From an uncultured Planctomycetaceae bacterium (GTDB lineage: Bacteria; Planctomycetota; Planctomycetia; Pirellulales; UBA1268): DNA of 5,779 nt. Numbering within the stretch: position 1 is the stretch's first letter; each line of letters opens with the position of its first letter. Position numbers and translations under genes: made by a program. Of the stretch, positions 1 through 5,779 are shown piece after piece. The notes under the pieces were generated by a model. It did not search any database. It was not told where the DNA came from and was given only the letters and a program-made list of their open reading frames with translations. The stretch is from contig CAJBSQ010000143.1 in the NCBI GenBank assembly GCA_903958265.1, positions 1 to 5,779 of the forward strand, in the 5' to 3' direction.

Positions 1-41
1 AGGTGATCGCGAAATCCCTTGAGCGTGCGTGGCTCGATCAT
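1..41 (-). CDS. hisS: Histidyl-tRNA synthetase, N-terminal fragment (runs off the window)
   Basis: Read on the minus strand from the ATG at 41-39, the sequence translates as MIEPRTLKGFRDHL before the window ends. This matches the conserved N-terminus of bacterial histidyl-tRNA synthetases, in which a P/KG-F-RD-LP segment opens the class II catalytic domain. The enzyme charges tRNA-His with histidine in the cytoplasm and is normally about 420-450 residues, so roughly 97% of it lies outside this window. The start is odd: the base next to the ATG is the end of a 24-bp inverted-repeat arm, and there is no clear Shine-Dalgarno sequence directly upstream. An alternative in-frame GTG at complement 69-71 lies in the hairpin loop, behind an AGG seven bases away. 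The gene is co-directional with the cysteine-rich gene upstream and may share its transcript. Only 13 codons are visible, but the motif is distinctive. Confidence 0.82.
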   Translation of the reverse strand, partial: MIEPRTLKGFRDH

Positions 42-120
42 AAAGGTGTCAGCCACCAAATCTGGGCACACTGGGAAACCTGGTAAATCATCTTATCCAG
101 ATTTGGTGGCTGACACCTTT
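42..120. repeat. Perfect 24-bp inverted repeat with 31-nt loop between the YkgJ-like gene and hisS
   Basis: The left arm (42-65) and right arm (97-120) are exact reverse complements over 24 bases, separated by 66-96. Each arm contains GGTGTCAGCCACC or its complement, which is itself a small imperfect palindrome (GGTG, five bases, CACC) at 45-57 and 105-117. Two REP-like units facing each other across a short spacer is the layout of REPIN/BIME elements. The element spans the entire gap: base 120 touches the stop codon of the YkgJ-like gene and base 42 touches the hisS ATG. Read on the plus strand the right arm runs into five T (118-122), which resembles an intrinsic terminator, but no plus-strand gene precedes it. 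On the minus strand only TTT follows the stem, so termination there would be weak. The alternatives are a dispersed mobile palindrome, a processing or attenuation hairpin for hisS, or a terminator. Confidence 0.9.
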
Positions 121-615
121 TTAGAGGATCGGGAGGAGGGTGGGCTTCGGGCTGCGGATCGACTTCCGGCGATTCTTCTTCTTTCGGCCATCACCCACGT
201 GCTCGCCACCGGGGCCGAGCACGGCGTCCATGTATTCCTCGACCTGCTCGCAGGTCTCGAAGTACTGGTCGTAGACCCAGTCATCCTCGTACTCGCAGTC
301 CTTCGTCGTGTACTCGCGGCAGATCTGCGGGCGGGTCTCGTAGATGCCGCAGCGGTGGTCGTCCTGCAGGTGCTTGCAGACGGTGTGCACGCAGACGTAC
401 CAATCCCCATCCTCGGTGAACACGGTGGCATGCTCGTGGAGGAGGAACCAGCGGATGTACTCAAACTCCTCGCGGGTGGTCGGCGTCTCCAGCGGCAGGG
501 CGAAGTACCGGCAGCATTTGGCGGTACAGAACTCGCAGAGCACCTTGTCGCTGGGCACATCGCCGCGTTTGGGTTTTGCGGCCAGCAGCGGGAGCGGAAT
601 GTCGACGACCGGCAT
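121..615 (-). CDS. YkgJ-type cysteine-cluster protein (putative Zn/Fe-binding)
   Basis: A 164-residue protein whose first 130 residues match the YkgJ/CxxCxxCC family of putative zinc- or iron-chelating proteins. Visible motifs are the N-terminal cluster Cys27-x2-Cys30-x3-Cys34-Cys35, then Cys75 and Cys80, then RCGIYETRPQICREY with Cys89 and Cys99, then Cys107 and Cys122. The clustered cysteines and the C-x-IYE-x-RP-x2-CR block are what define the family; the biochemical role of most members is unknown, so only metal binding is proposed. No signal peptide or membrane segment is seen, so it is probably cytoplasmic. The start at 615 is supported by GGAG at 623-626, seven bases upstream. The C-terminal 20 or so residues are basic (RKKKNRRK) and unlike the rest, and the stop codon abuts the inverted repeat, so the natural end may have been altered. 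It lies upstream of hisS on the same strand and is divergent from recJ. Confidence 0.85.
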   Translation of the reverse strand: MPVVDIPLPLLAAKPKRGDVPSDKVLCEFCTAKCCRYFALPLETPTTREEFEYIRWFLLHEHATVFTEDGDWYVCVHTVCKHLQDDHRCGIYETRPQICREYTTKDCEYEDDWVYDQYFETCEQVEEYMDAVLGPGGEHVGDGRKKKNRRKSIRSPKPTLLPIL

Positions 616-641
616 CGGAAATCTCCGGGGAGTGGGCCGAT

Positions 642-647
642 ACTATA
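642..647 (-). promoter_or_regulatory. Candidate -10 box (TATAGT) for the YkgJ-like gene
   Basis: On the minus strand TATAGT matches the TATAAT consensus at five of six positions and lies about 27 bases upstream of the ATG at 615, with the GGAG ribosome site between them. No good -35 hexamer is present 16-18 bases further up (CGGGCG at the 17-base spacing), so this is a weak call based on one AT-rich island in GC-rich DNA. Confidence 0.3.
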
Positions 648-675
648 GCGTGTTTCGGGGGCCCCGCCCGGCTCC

Positions 676-681
676 TATACT
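676..681 (+). promoter_or_regulatory. Candidate -10 box (TATACT) for recJ
   Basis: TATACT matches the -10 consensus at five of six positions and would give a leader of about 30 bases before the recJ ATG at 717. The hexamer 17 bases upstream (TTTCGG) is a poor -35. Together with the facing TATAGT at 642-647 it suggests a compact divergent promoter pair in the 101-bp gap. Confidence 0.3.
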
Positions 682-702
682 GCCAGCGTTCATCCGAGCC
701 GC

Positions 703-710
703 GGAAGGGA
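703..710 (+). promoter_or_regulatory. Ribosome binding site that fixes the recJ start
   Basis: GGAAGGGA ends six bases before the ATG at 717. The frame stays open upstream to an ATG at 576, but that start lies inside the divergent YkgJ-like gene, so this purine-rich site decides for 717. Confidence 0.65.
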
Positions 711-716
711 TTCCCG

Positions 717-2504
717 ATGCCGAAGCGCTGGCACATCCGTCCGCACGACCACTCCGCCGTGGCGGCTCTCGAGCGATCCTCCGGCGTGTCGAGTATCGTC
801 GCCGGCCTGCTCGTGGCCCGGGGCGTCACCGATCCCGCCGCCGTCAAGTCGTTTCTCGACGGCACGCTCGCCGACCTCCGCGACCCCGAAACCCTCCCCG
901 GTGTGCCCGAGGCCGCCGAGCGGATCCTGGCCGCCGCCAAGGCCGGCCGGAAGATCGCGATCTACGGCGACTACGATGCCGACGGCATGTGCGCCACCGC
1001 GATCCTCGTCGGCTGCCTGGAGGCGCTCGACGCCAAGCCCGCGTGGTATGTGCCGAGCCGGCAGGAAGAGGGCTACGGCCTCAACGCCGAGGCGCTCTCG
1101 GCGCTGGCGGCGCAGGGCGTGAGCCTCGTGGTCACGGTCGACTGCGGGATCACGGCGGTCGCGGAGGCGAAGCATGCCCGCGACCTCGGGCTGGAGCTGA
1201 TCATCACCGACCACCATAACTTCGCCGCCACCCTGCCCGCGGCCGACGTGCTCGTGCACCCCCGCCTCCCCAACACGGCCTATCCATTCGGCGGCCTCTG
1301 CGGGGCCGGCGTGGCCTTCAAACTGGCGTGGGCGATCGCCACGCGGGCGAGCGGCTCCTCCCGCGTGACGCCCCGGCTCCGGGAGGCGCTCCTGCGGGCG
1401 ATCGGCCTGGCGGCCTTTGGAACGGTCACCGACGTCATGCCGCTGGTCGACGAGAACCGGCTGCTCGTAAAGCACGGCCTTGAAAACCTCCGCACCCGTG
1501 GTGGCCCCGGCCTGGCCCGGCTGATCGAGCTCACGGGGCTCGCCGCGGCTTCGCGGATCGAGAGCGAGCACATCGCGTTCAAGCTCGGCCCCCGGCTCAA
1601 CGCCGCCGGCCGGATGGCCACGGCCGCCAACGGCATCGAGCTGCTCGTCACGGACGACGCGGCGCGGGGAGCCTCGCTGGCCGACTACCTTCACGAACTC
1701 AACACGCAGCGGGAGTCGGAGGAACGGAGCCTGCAGCTCGCGGCCGCGAAGCAGGCCAAGGAACAGTTCGATCCGGAAGGGGATGCGGCGGTCGTGCTGG
1801 CAGATCGTGGCTGGCACAAGGGGGTGATCGGGATCGTGGCCGGCCGGCTGGCGGAACGGTGGCACCGTCCCGTGGTGATGATCGCCCGCGATCCGCTGCA
1901 GGGCGGCCCGGCGGTCGGCAGCGTTCGGAGCGTGCCGGGCTTCGACGTGCTGGCGGCCCTCAAGGCCTGCGCAGACCACCTGCTCGGCTGCGGTGGCCAT
2001 GCCGCGGCGGCCGGCCTGCAGGTCGCCGACGCGAAGATCGACGACTTCCGCCGAGCCTTTGTGGCCGAGGTCGATGCCCGCCTCCCGCAGAGCCTGCGGC
2101 GGGCCCAGATCACGATCGACGGCGAGACGTCGCTGACCGGCCTCACGCTCCACTCGGTCGAGCAGCTCGAGAAGCTCGCCCCGTTCGGTGAGGGCAACCG
2201 GCGGCCGGTGCTCTGCGCCTCGGCCGTGACGCTCGCCGAACCAGCCCGCACGATGGGACAGTCGGGCCGTCACCTCCAGCTGCAGTTTCGGCAGCATGCC
2301 GCCCGCATCCGCGGGGTGGCGTTCGGCGCCGGCGAATGGCTCCCGCACCTGCCGCCGCCGGGGCAGCCCTTCCACATCGCCTTCCGCCCGAAGATCAACG
2401 AGTTCCGTGGTCGCCGCACCGCCGAGATCGAGGTCATCGACTGGCGGCCCGACGGCATCGACGTGGCCACCGACCTGCCCGAGTTCGCGGCGGCCGCCGA
2501 GTAG
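717..2504 (+). CDS. recJ: Single-stranded-DNA-specific exonuclease RecJ
   Basis: A 595-residue DHH-family nuclease, complete and close in length to E. coli RecJ (577). RecJ degrades single-stranded DNA 5' to 3' in the cytoplasm, in RecF-pathway recombination and in mismatch and base-excision repair. The DHH domain shows YGDYDADG with Asp85, Asp87 and Asp89, VTVDCGI with Asp142, and the name-giving TDHH with Asp165-His166-His167, all expected Mn/Mg ligands. KLGPRLNAAGRM at 289-300 is the conserved core linker motif. The DHHA1 domain has WHKGVIGIVAGRL (366-378) and GGHAAAAG (426-433). A C-terminal OB-fold region follows, with LAPFGEGN at 487-494 as in other RecJ proteins. Every catalytic motif is intact. 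The ATG at 717 is supported by the purine-rich site just upstream. It is divergent from the YkgJ-like gene and 107 bases ahead of the beta-propeller gene; nothing indicates a functional link with either. Confidence 0.95.
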   Translation: MPKRWHIRPHDHSAVAALERSSGVSSIVAGLLVARGVTDPAAVKSFLDGTLADLRDPETLPGVPEAAERILAAAKAGRKIAIYGDYDADGMCATAILVGCLEALDAKPAWYVPSRQEEGYGLNAEALSALAAQGVSLVVTVDCGITAVAEAKHARDLGLELIITDHHNFAATLPAADVLVHPRLPNTAYPFGGLCGAGVAFKLAWAIATRASGSSRVTPRLREALLRAIGLAAFGTVTDVMPLVDENRLLVKHGLENLRTRGGPGLARLIELTGLAAASRIESEHIAFKLGPRLNAAGRMATAANGIELLVTDDAARGASLADYLHELNTQRESEERSLQLAAAKQAKEQFDPEGDAAVVLADRGWHKGVIGIVAGRLAERWHRPVVMIARDPLQGGPAVGSVRSVPGFDVLAALKACADHLLGCGGHAAAAGLQVADAKIDDFRRAFVAEVDARLPQSLRRAQITIDGETSLTGLTLHSVEQLEKLAPFGEGNRRPVLCASAVTLAEPARTMGQSGRHLQLQFRQHAARIRGVAFGAGEWLPHLPPPGQPFHIAFRPKINEFRGRRTAEIEVIDWRPDGIDVATDLPEFAAAAE

Positions 2505-2529
2505 AATGCCGACGCTGGCCTCGTCGTCC

Positions 2530-2557
2530 GCCACCACGCGGCGAAGGTCGTCGTGGC
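2530..2557. other. Possible hairpin between recJ and the beta-propeller gene
   Basis: GCCACCACG (2530-2538) can pair with CGTCGTGGC (2549-2557) with one C-C mismatch around a 10-base loop. No T-run follows, so it is not a classical intrinsic terminator, and such stems arise by chance in GC-rich DNA. The rest of the 107-nt gap shows no convincing promoter. Confidence 0.2.
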
Positions 2558-2599
2558 CTGCCAGCCGACTCTCTCTTCCCGCCATCCGTCACGTCACTC

Positions 2600-2603
2600 G
2601 GAG
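2600..2603 (+). promoter_or_regulatory. Ribosome binding site for the beta-propeller gene
   Basis: GGAG sits eight bases before the ATG at 2612. It supports this start over upstream in-frame codons that lie within recJ, and it places a signal peptide exactly at the N-terminus. Confidence 0.55.
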
Positions 2604-2611
2604 TTCGATCC

Positions 2612-3985
2612 ATGCGTCGCTCTCACGGCATTCCTGCGGCACTGACGGCCTTGCTGGTGATGACGTTTTTCTCCACTGCCCGGGCCGACGACTGGCCGCA
2701 GTGGCTTGGGCCACGGCGTGACTCGATCTGGCGGGAGCCGGGGCTCGCCGCCGCGATTCCCGCCGCCGGGCTGCCGGTGAAGTGGCGGGTGCCGGTGGCA
2801 GGCGGCTACTCGGGGCCGGCCGTCGCCGACGGCCGGGTCTACGTCATGGATTACGTGGCCCGCGAGGGCGAGCTGGTGAACGGCCCCAATGATCGCACGC
2901 TCCGCGCCGGCACCGAACGGCTGCTCTGCCTCGACGCGGCCACCGGCAGGCTGCTCTGGAAGCACGAGCAGGACTGCCCCTATTCGATCTCCTATGCCTC
3001 GGGGCCGCGGTGCACGCCGACGGTGGCCGACGGCCGCGTCTACGCCCTCGGTGCCGAGGGCAACCTCGCCTGCCTCGATGCAGCGACCGGCCGCCTACTC
3101 TGGTCGAAAGACTTCAAGACCGACTACGCCGCGCCCACGCCGATCTGGGGCTTCTGCGGCCACCCGCTCGTCGAGGGCGACCTGCTCGTGTGCCTCGTCG
3201 GCGGTCCTGGCAGCGTGGCCGTGGCCTTCGACCGGGTCACGGGTGCGGAGCGCTGGAAGGCCCTCACCGCCAGCGAGAGCGGCTACTGCCCCCCGACGAT
3301 GATCGAGAGTGCCGGCGTGCGGCAGCTCGTGATCTGGGATGCCGACAACCTCAACGCCCTCGATCCCGCCACGGGCCGCGTGCTCTGGTCGCAGCCGCTC
3401 AAGCCGATGTACGGCATGTCGATCATGGCGCCGCAGGTGGCCGACACCCCGCGCGGCCGCGTGCTCTTCGCCAGCGGGATCGGCCGCGTCGCCGCGCTCT
3501 ATGCGCTCGCCGCCGACGCCCCCGCAGCGCGGCTCCTCTGGCGGGGCGAGCCCAAGTCGGCCGTCTTCTGCGCCAACGCCACCCCCTTCATCGCTGGCGA
3601 CACGCTCTACGGCTGCGACTGCGACACGGGCATGCTCACGGCGGTGGCCCTCGAAGATGGCCGCCGGCTCTGGGAAACGCTCGAGCCCACCACCGGCGGC
3701 GAGCGGCGGAGCAAGCACGGCACGGCGTTTCTGGTGCGGCAGGCGGAGGGCGTGGCCGGTGATCCGGCCGGCACGACCCGCACCTGGATCTTCAGCGAAA
3801 CAGGCGACCTGATCCTCGCCCGCCTCTCACCGGAAAAGTACGAGGAGCTCGGCCGCACGCGGCTACTCGATCCGACCAACGAGTGCTTCGGCCGCGAGGT
3901 GGTCTGGAGCCATCCGGCATTCGCGAATGGCTGCATCCTCGTGCGAAACGACCGCGAGGTGGTCTGCGTGTCGGCGAAGGAGTGA
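2612..3985 (+). CDS. Secreted PQQ-like beta-propeller repeat protein
   Basis: A 457-residue protein with a signal peptide: MRRS, then a hydrophobic stretch (about 7-20) and ARA at 23-25 as a likely cleavage site, giving a mature start of DDWPQWLGP. The mature part is built of PQQ_2/quinoprotein-type blades. Recognisable repeat cores are LDAATGRLLW (107-116), LDAATGRLLW again (155-164), FDRVTGAERW (206-215), LDPATGRVLW (250-259) and a weaker LEDGRRLW (347-354), several preceded by VADGRVY-type strands. These proteins form a beta-propeller outside the cytoplasm. Many planctomycete members lack evidence for PQQ binding, so neither dehydrogenase activity nor cofactor is claimed. The mature chain has 12 cysteines, including GCDCD, which is high for a secreted propeller. 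It follows recJ on the same strand and converges on the GlmU-like gene, with no clear functional partner here. Confidence 0.85.
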   Translation: MRRSHGIPAALTALLVMTFFSTARADDWPQWLGPRRDSIWREPGLAAAIPAAGLPVKWRVPVAGGYSGPAVADGRVYVMDYVAREGELVNGPNDRTLRAGTERLLCLDAATGRLLWKHEQDCPYSISYASGPRCTPTVADGRVYALGAEGNLACLDAATGRLLWSKDFKTDYAAPTPIWGFCGHPLVEGDLLVCLVGGPGSVAVAFDRVTGAERWKALTASESGYCPPTMIESAGVRQLVIWDADNLNALDPATGRVLWSQPLKPMYGMSIMAPQVADTPRGRVLFASGIGRVAALYALAADAPAARLLWRGEPKSAVFCANATPFIAGDTLYGCDCDTGMLTAVALEDGRRLWETLEPTTGGERRSKHGTAFLVRQAEGVAGDPAGTTRTWIFSETGDLILARLSPEKYEELGRTRLLDPTNECFGREVVWSHPAFANGCILVRNDREVVCVSAKE

Positions 3986-4016
3986 CCGCGGCCCGCTCCG
4001 ACGAGGCATGCCACCG
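3986..4016. other. Convergent gap between the beta-propeller gene and the GlmU-like gene
   Basis: Only 31 bases separate the two convergent stop codons. No strong stem with a T-run is visible, so termination here is either factor-dependent or reads into the opposite gene. Confidence 0.4.
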
Positions 4017-5228
4017 TCAGCCGCGGCCCATCGCGAAGATCGCCTCCATCATCCGCCGGTAGTGGCGGTCGAGCGGCACGCCCCGGCGGGCCATCATCCG
4101 CTCCATGTCCACCACTGCCTTCTCCAGCCGGTAGTCGACGAGCGATCCGGCCTGAACCCATTTGAAGGAGGGAATCTCCCGGGCCGGGAACCCTGCCCCG
4201 ACCACGATCGAACTCACACCGCAGACGGTGCCCGTGTTGAGCATCGTGTTGATGCCGGTCTTGCTGTGGTCGCCCATGATCGTGCCGACGAACAGCTCGC
4301 CGGAGTCGACCTCGAGGCCGGTGGGCCAGTCGAGGAGCTTCACGGTGCCGTAGGTCATCTTCAGGTTGGAGGCCGTGGTGTCGGCGCCCAGGTTCACCCA
4401 CTGGCCGAAGACGGAGTTGCCCACGTAGCCCTCGTGAGCCTTGTTGGAGAACGAGTGGAAGATCGTGTTCGCAACCTCCCCGCCCACCTTGCACTGCGGA
4501 CCGATCGTGGTGCCACCGTAGATCCGGGCCCCCATCCGTACGGTCGCCCCCTGCCCGACCGCAAGCGGCCCGCGGAGCATGGCCCCTGCCATCACCCGCG
4601 AGTTGGCGTCGAGCACGACCGGCCCCTCATCACAGACGAGCGTCGCCCCCGGCTCGACCACCGCGGTGGGGTGCATGAAGAGCCCCTCGGGCCGCTCGAC
4701 GTGGGCCGCCGGGCTGCAGCCTGCGGCCCGCCCTGGTTGCCAGCCGCAGGTCGCGGCGTCGGCGGCGATCATCGCGGGGTTGAGCGTCGTCAGATCCCAG
4801 GGGTAGACAAGCGTCGCGACATCATCGGCGGCCCGGCAGCACACACCGACTCCGCGGGGCAGCGGGCGGCCCTCCGCAAACCAGACGGGCGTCTCGGCGG
4901 CCGTTGACCACGCGGCAATGATGTCGTCGCCGTCACGCAGGGAGCCAGAAGACCGCCGGCGAATCGCATTCGCGAGACCCGGCGTCGGGAGGTAACGAGC
5001 GTTCACCCAGATGGCAGGCGCGGCGAGCTGCTTTTTCGTCGCGGCTGGAAACACCCCGCGGAGATGTGGCCTCAGCGGGCATAAACCATTCCGCAGGCCG
5101 AGCGCCTGCTCCCACTTTTCGCGGATCGTCGTCAGGCCCAGCCGGAGATCGTGCACCGGCCGCGTGAGCGTGAGCGGCTGCAGGTGGTCGGCCTGAGTGT
5201 CGGCGAAGAAAAACAGCGTGGGTTTCAT
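4017..5228 (-). CDS. GlmU-like sugar nucleotidyltransferase / N-acetyltransferase (alternative bacterial GlmU family)
   Basis: A 403-residue two-part protein. Residues 1-150 carry HLQPLTLTRPVHDLRLG followed by TIREKWE, and end near YPWDL (142-146), the N-terminal pattern of the alternative bacterial GlmU family found in Bacteroidetes and related phyla. Residues from about 185 (MHPTAVVEPGA) form a left-handed beta-helix of hexapeptide repeats with NLGADTTASNLK (279-290) and FVGTIMGDHSKTGINTM (313-329), close to the acetyltransferase region of GlmU. By family it should acetylate glucosamine-1-phosphate and/or uridylylate the product to UDP-GlcNAc, a precursor of cell-envelope glycans. The classical G-x-G-T/S-R-M nucleotide-binding loop is not seen, so the uridylyltransferase activity is the less certain half. 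ATG at 5228 is chosen over GTG at 5261 because the conserved region starts there and AGG lies four bases upstream. Being divergent from glmS strongly supports the pathway. Confidence 0.82.
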   Translation of the reverse strand: MKPTLFFFADTQADHLQPLTLTRPVHDLRLGLTTIREKWEQALGLRNGLCPLRPHLRGVFPAATKKQLAAPAIWVNARYLPTPGLANAIRRRSSGSLRDGDDIIAAWSTAAETPVWFAEGRPLPRGVGVCCRAADDVATLVYPWDLTTLNPAMIAADAATCGWQPGRAAGCSPAAHVERPEGLFMHPTAVVEPGATLVCDEGPVVLDANSRVMAGAMLRGPLAVGQGATVRMGARIYGGTTIGPQCKVGGEVANTIFHSFSNKAHEGYVGNSVFGQWVNLGADTTASNLKMTYGTVKLLDWPTGLEVDSGELFVGTIMGDHSKTGINTMLNTGTVCGVSSIVVGAGFPAREIPSFKWVQAGSLVDYRLEKAVVDMERMMARRGVPLDRHYRRMMEAIFAMGRG

Positions 5229-5333
5229 AAAACCTGCCGACAAGCGTCTTCCGCGGCGCACGATCGGTCGCGCGGCACCTGTAGACTACTCATGGATCTT
5301 CTCCGCTGCAGGGCGGCCGCCAAGGACAACGCC
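5229..5333. promoter_or_regulatory. Divergent intergenic region between the GlmU-like gene and glmS
   Basis: These 105 bases must hold promoters for both genes. The best plus-strand -10 candidate is TAGACT at 5282-5287 (four of six matches) without a good -35; none stands out on the minus strand. The gap is too short for a typical glmS ribozyme and shows no trace of one. Confidence 0.35.
5322..5326 (+). promoter_or_regulatory. Ribosome binding site that decides the glmS start
   Basis: AAGGA lies seven bases before the ATG at 5334. An in-frame ATG at 5292 would add 14 residues and bury the catalytic cysteine, so this site and the enzyme mechanism both favour 5334. Confidence 0.65.

Positions 5334-5779
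<446 letters not shown>

Noticed and set aside
42..120. CRISPR array or insertion-sequence end
   Set aside because: Only one inverted pair is present, with no direct repeats, spacers, or transposase gene in the window.
19..648. Long plus-strand open frame opposite the YkgJ-like gene
   Set aside because: Its product is low-complexity and hydrophobic with no family motif, while the minus strand encodes a clear cysteine-cluster protein; it is an antisense shadow in GC-rich DNA.
576..716. Upstream ATG extension of recJ
   Set aside because: The added 47 residues overlap the divergent gene, show no RecJ similarity, and a good ribosome site precedes the ATG at 717.
690..2585. 631-codon minus-strand open frame opposite recJ
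   Set aside because: The product is Arg/Gly/Ala-rich without motifs, and the plus strand carries an intact RecJ with all catalytic residues. Long antisense frames are expected at this GC content.
2336..2611. N-terminal extension of the beta-propeller gene into recJ
   Set aside because: The extension is Arg/Pro-rich shadow sequence; starting at 2612 gives a ribosome site and a proper signal peptide.
3986..4029. CCGCGGCCC direct repeat (3986-3994 and 4021-4029) as a bidirectional terminator
   Set aside because: Only a self-complementary 6-bp core could pair across 29 bases and there is no T-run; likely chance in GC-rich DNA.
3927..4907. 326-codon plus-strand open frame opposite the GlmU-like gene
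   Set aside because: Composition is His/Arg/Gly-rich with no motif, whereas the minus strand encodes recognisable hexapeptide repeats.
5229..5333. glmS ribozyme or riboswitch in the glmS leader
   Set aside because: The leader is about 105 bases at most, shorter than the known ribozyme, and no matching core or pairing was seen; the element is known mainly from Gram-positive bacteria.

Overview
This is a high-GC window that reads as ordinary bacterial chromosome, most likely from a member of the Planctomycetota. The lineage call rests on three things: a secreted PQQ-type beta-propeller whose mature N-terminus is DWPQWLGP, a style common in that phylum; an alternative, non-classical GlmU-like protein instead of a standard GlmU; and a HisS N-terminus of the MIEPRTLKGFRD type. 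The lineage is inferred from memory of these families and was not checked by a search. Coding density is high and every gene has a recognisable family, so no novel multi-gene defence or mobile system is evident.

Layout. Positions 1-41 (minus strand) hold the first 13 codons of hisS (histidyl-tRNA synthetase). Positions 42-120 are a perfect 24-bp inverted repeat around a 31-nt loop, and it exactly fills the gap between the hisS start codon and the stop codon of the next gene. Positions 121-615 (minus) encode a cysteine-rich YkgJ-type CxxCxxxCC protein. A short divergent promoter region separates it from recJ (717-2504, plus), a complete single-strand-specific exonuclease. Next, after a 107-nt gap, comes a secreted PQQ-like beta-propeller protein (2612-3985, plus). 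It converges on a GlmU-like sugar nucleotidyltransferase/left-handed beta-helix protein (4017-5228, minus). That gene diverges from glmS (5334 to the window end, plus), whose N-terminal glutaminase domain is visible.

How the genes fit together. The glmU-like/glmS divergent pair covers the first step and probably the last steps of UDP-N-acetylglucosamine synthesis (glucosamine-6-phosphate formation, then acetylation and uridylylation), so the proximity is functionally meaningful. The YkgJ-like gene and hisS are co-directional and could be co-transcribed through the hairpin. RecJ and the beta-propeller protein have no obvious link to their neighbours.

The part most worth a second look is the inverted repeat at 42-120. 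It abuts the hisS ATG on one side and the upstream stop codon on the other, its arms are themselves REP-like mini-palindromes, and it would place the hisS initiation region next to or inside a very stable RNA stem.
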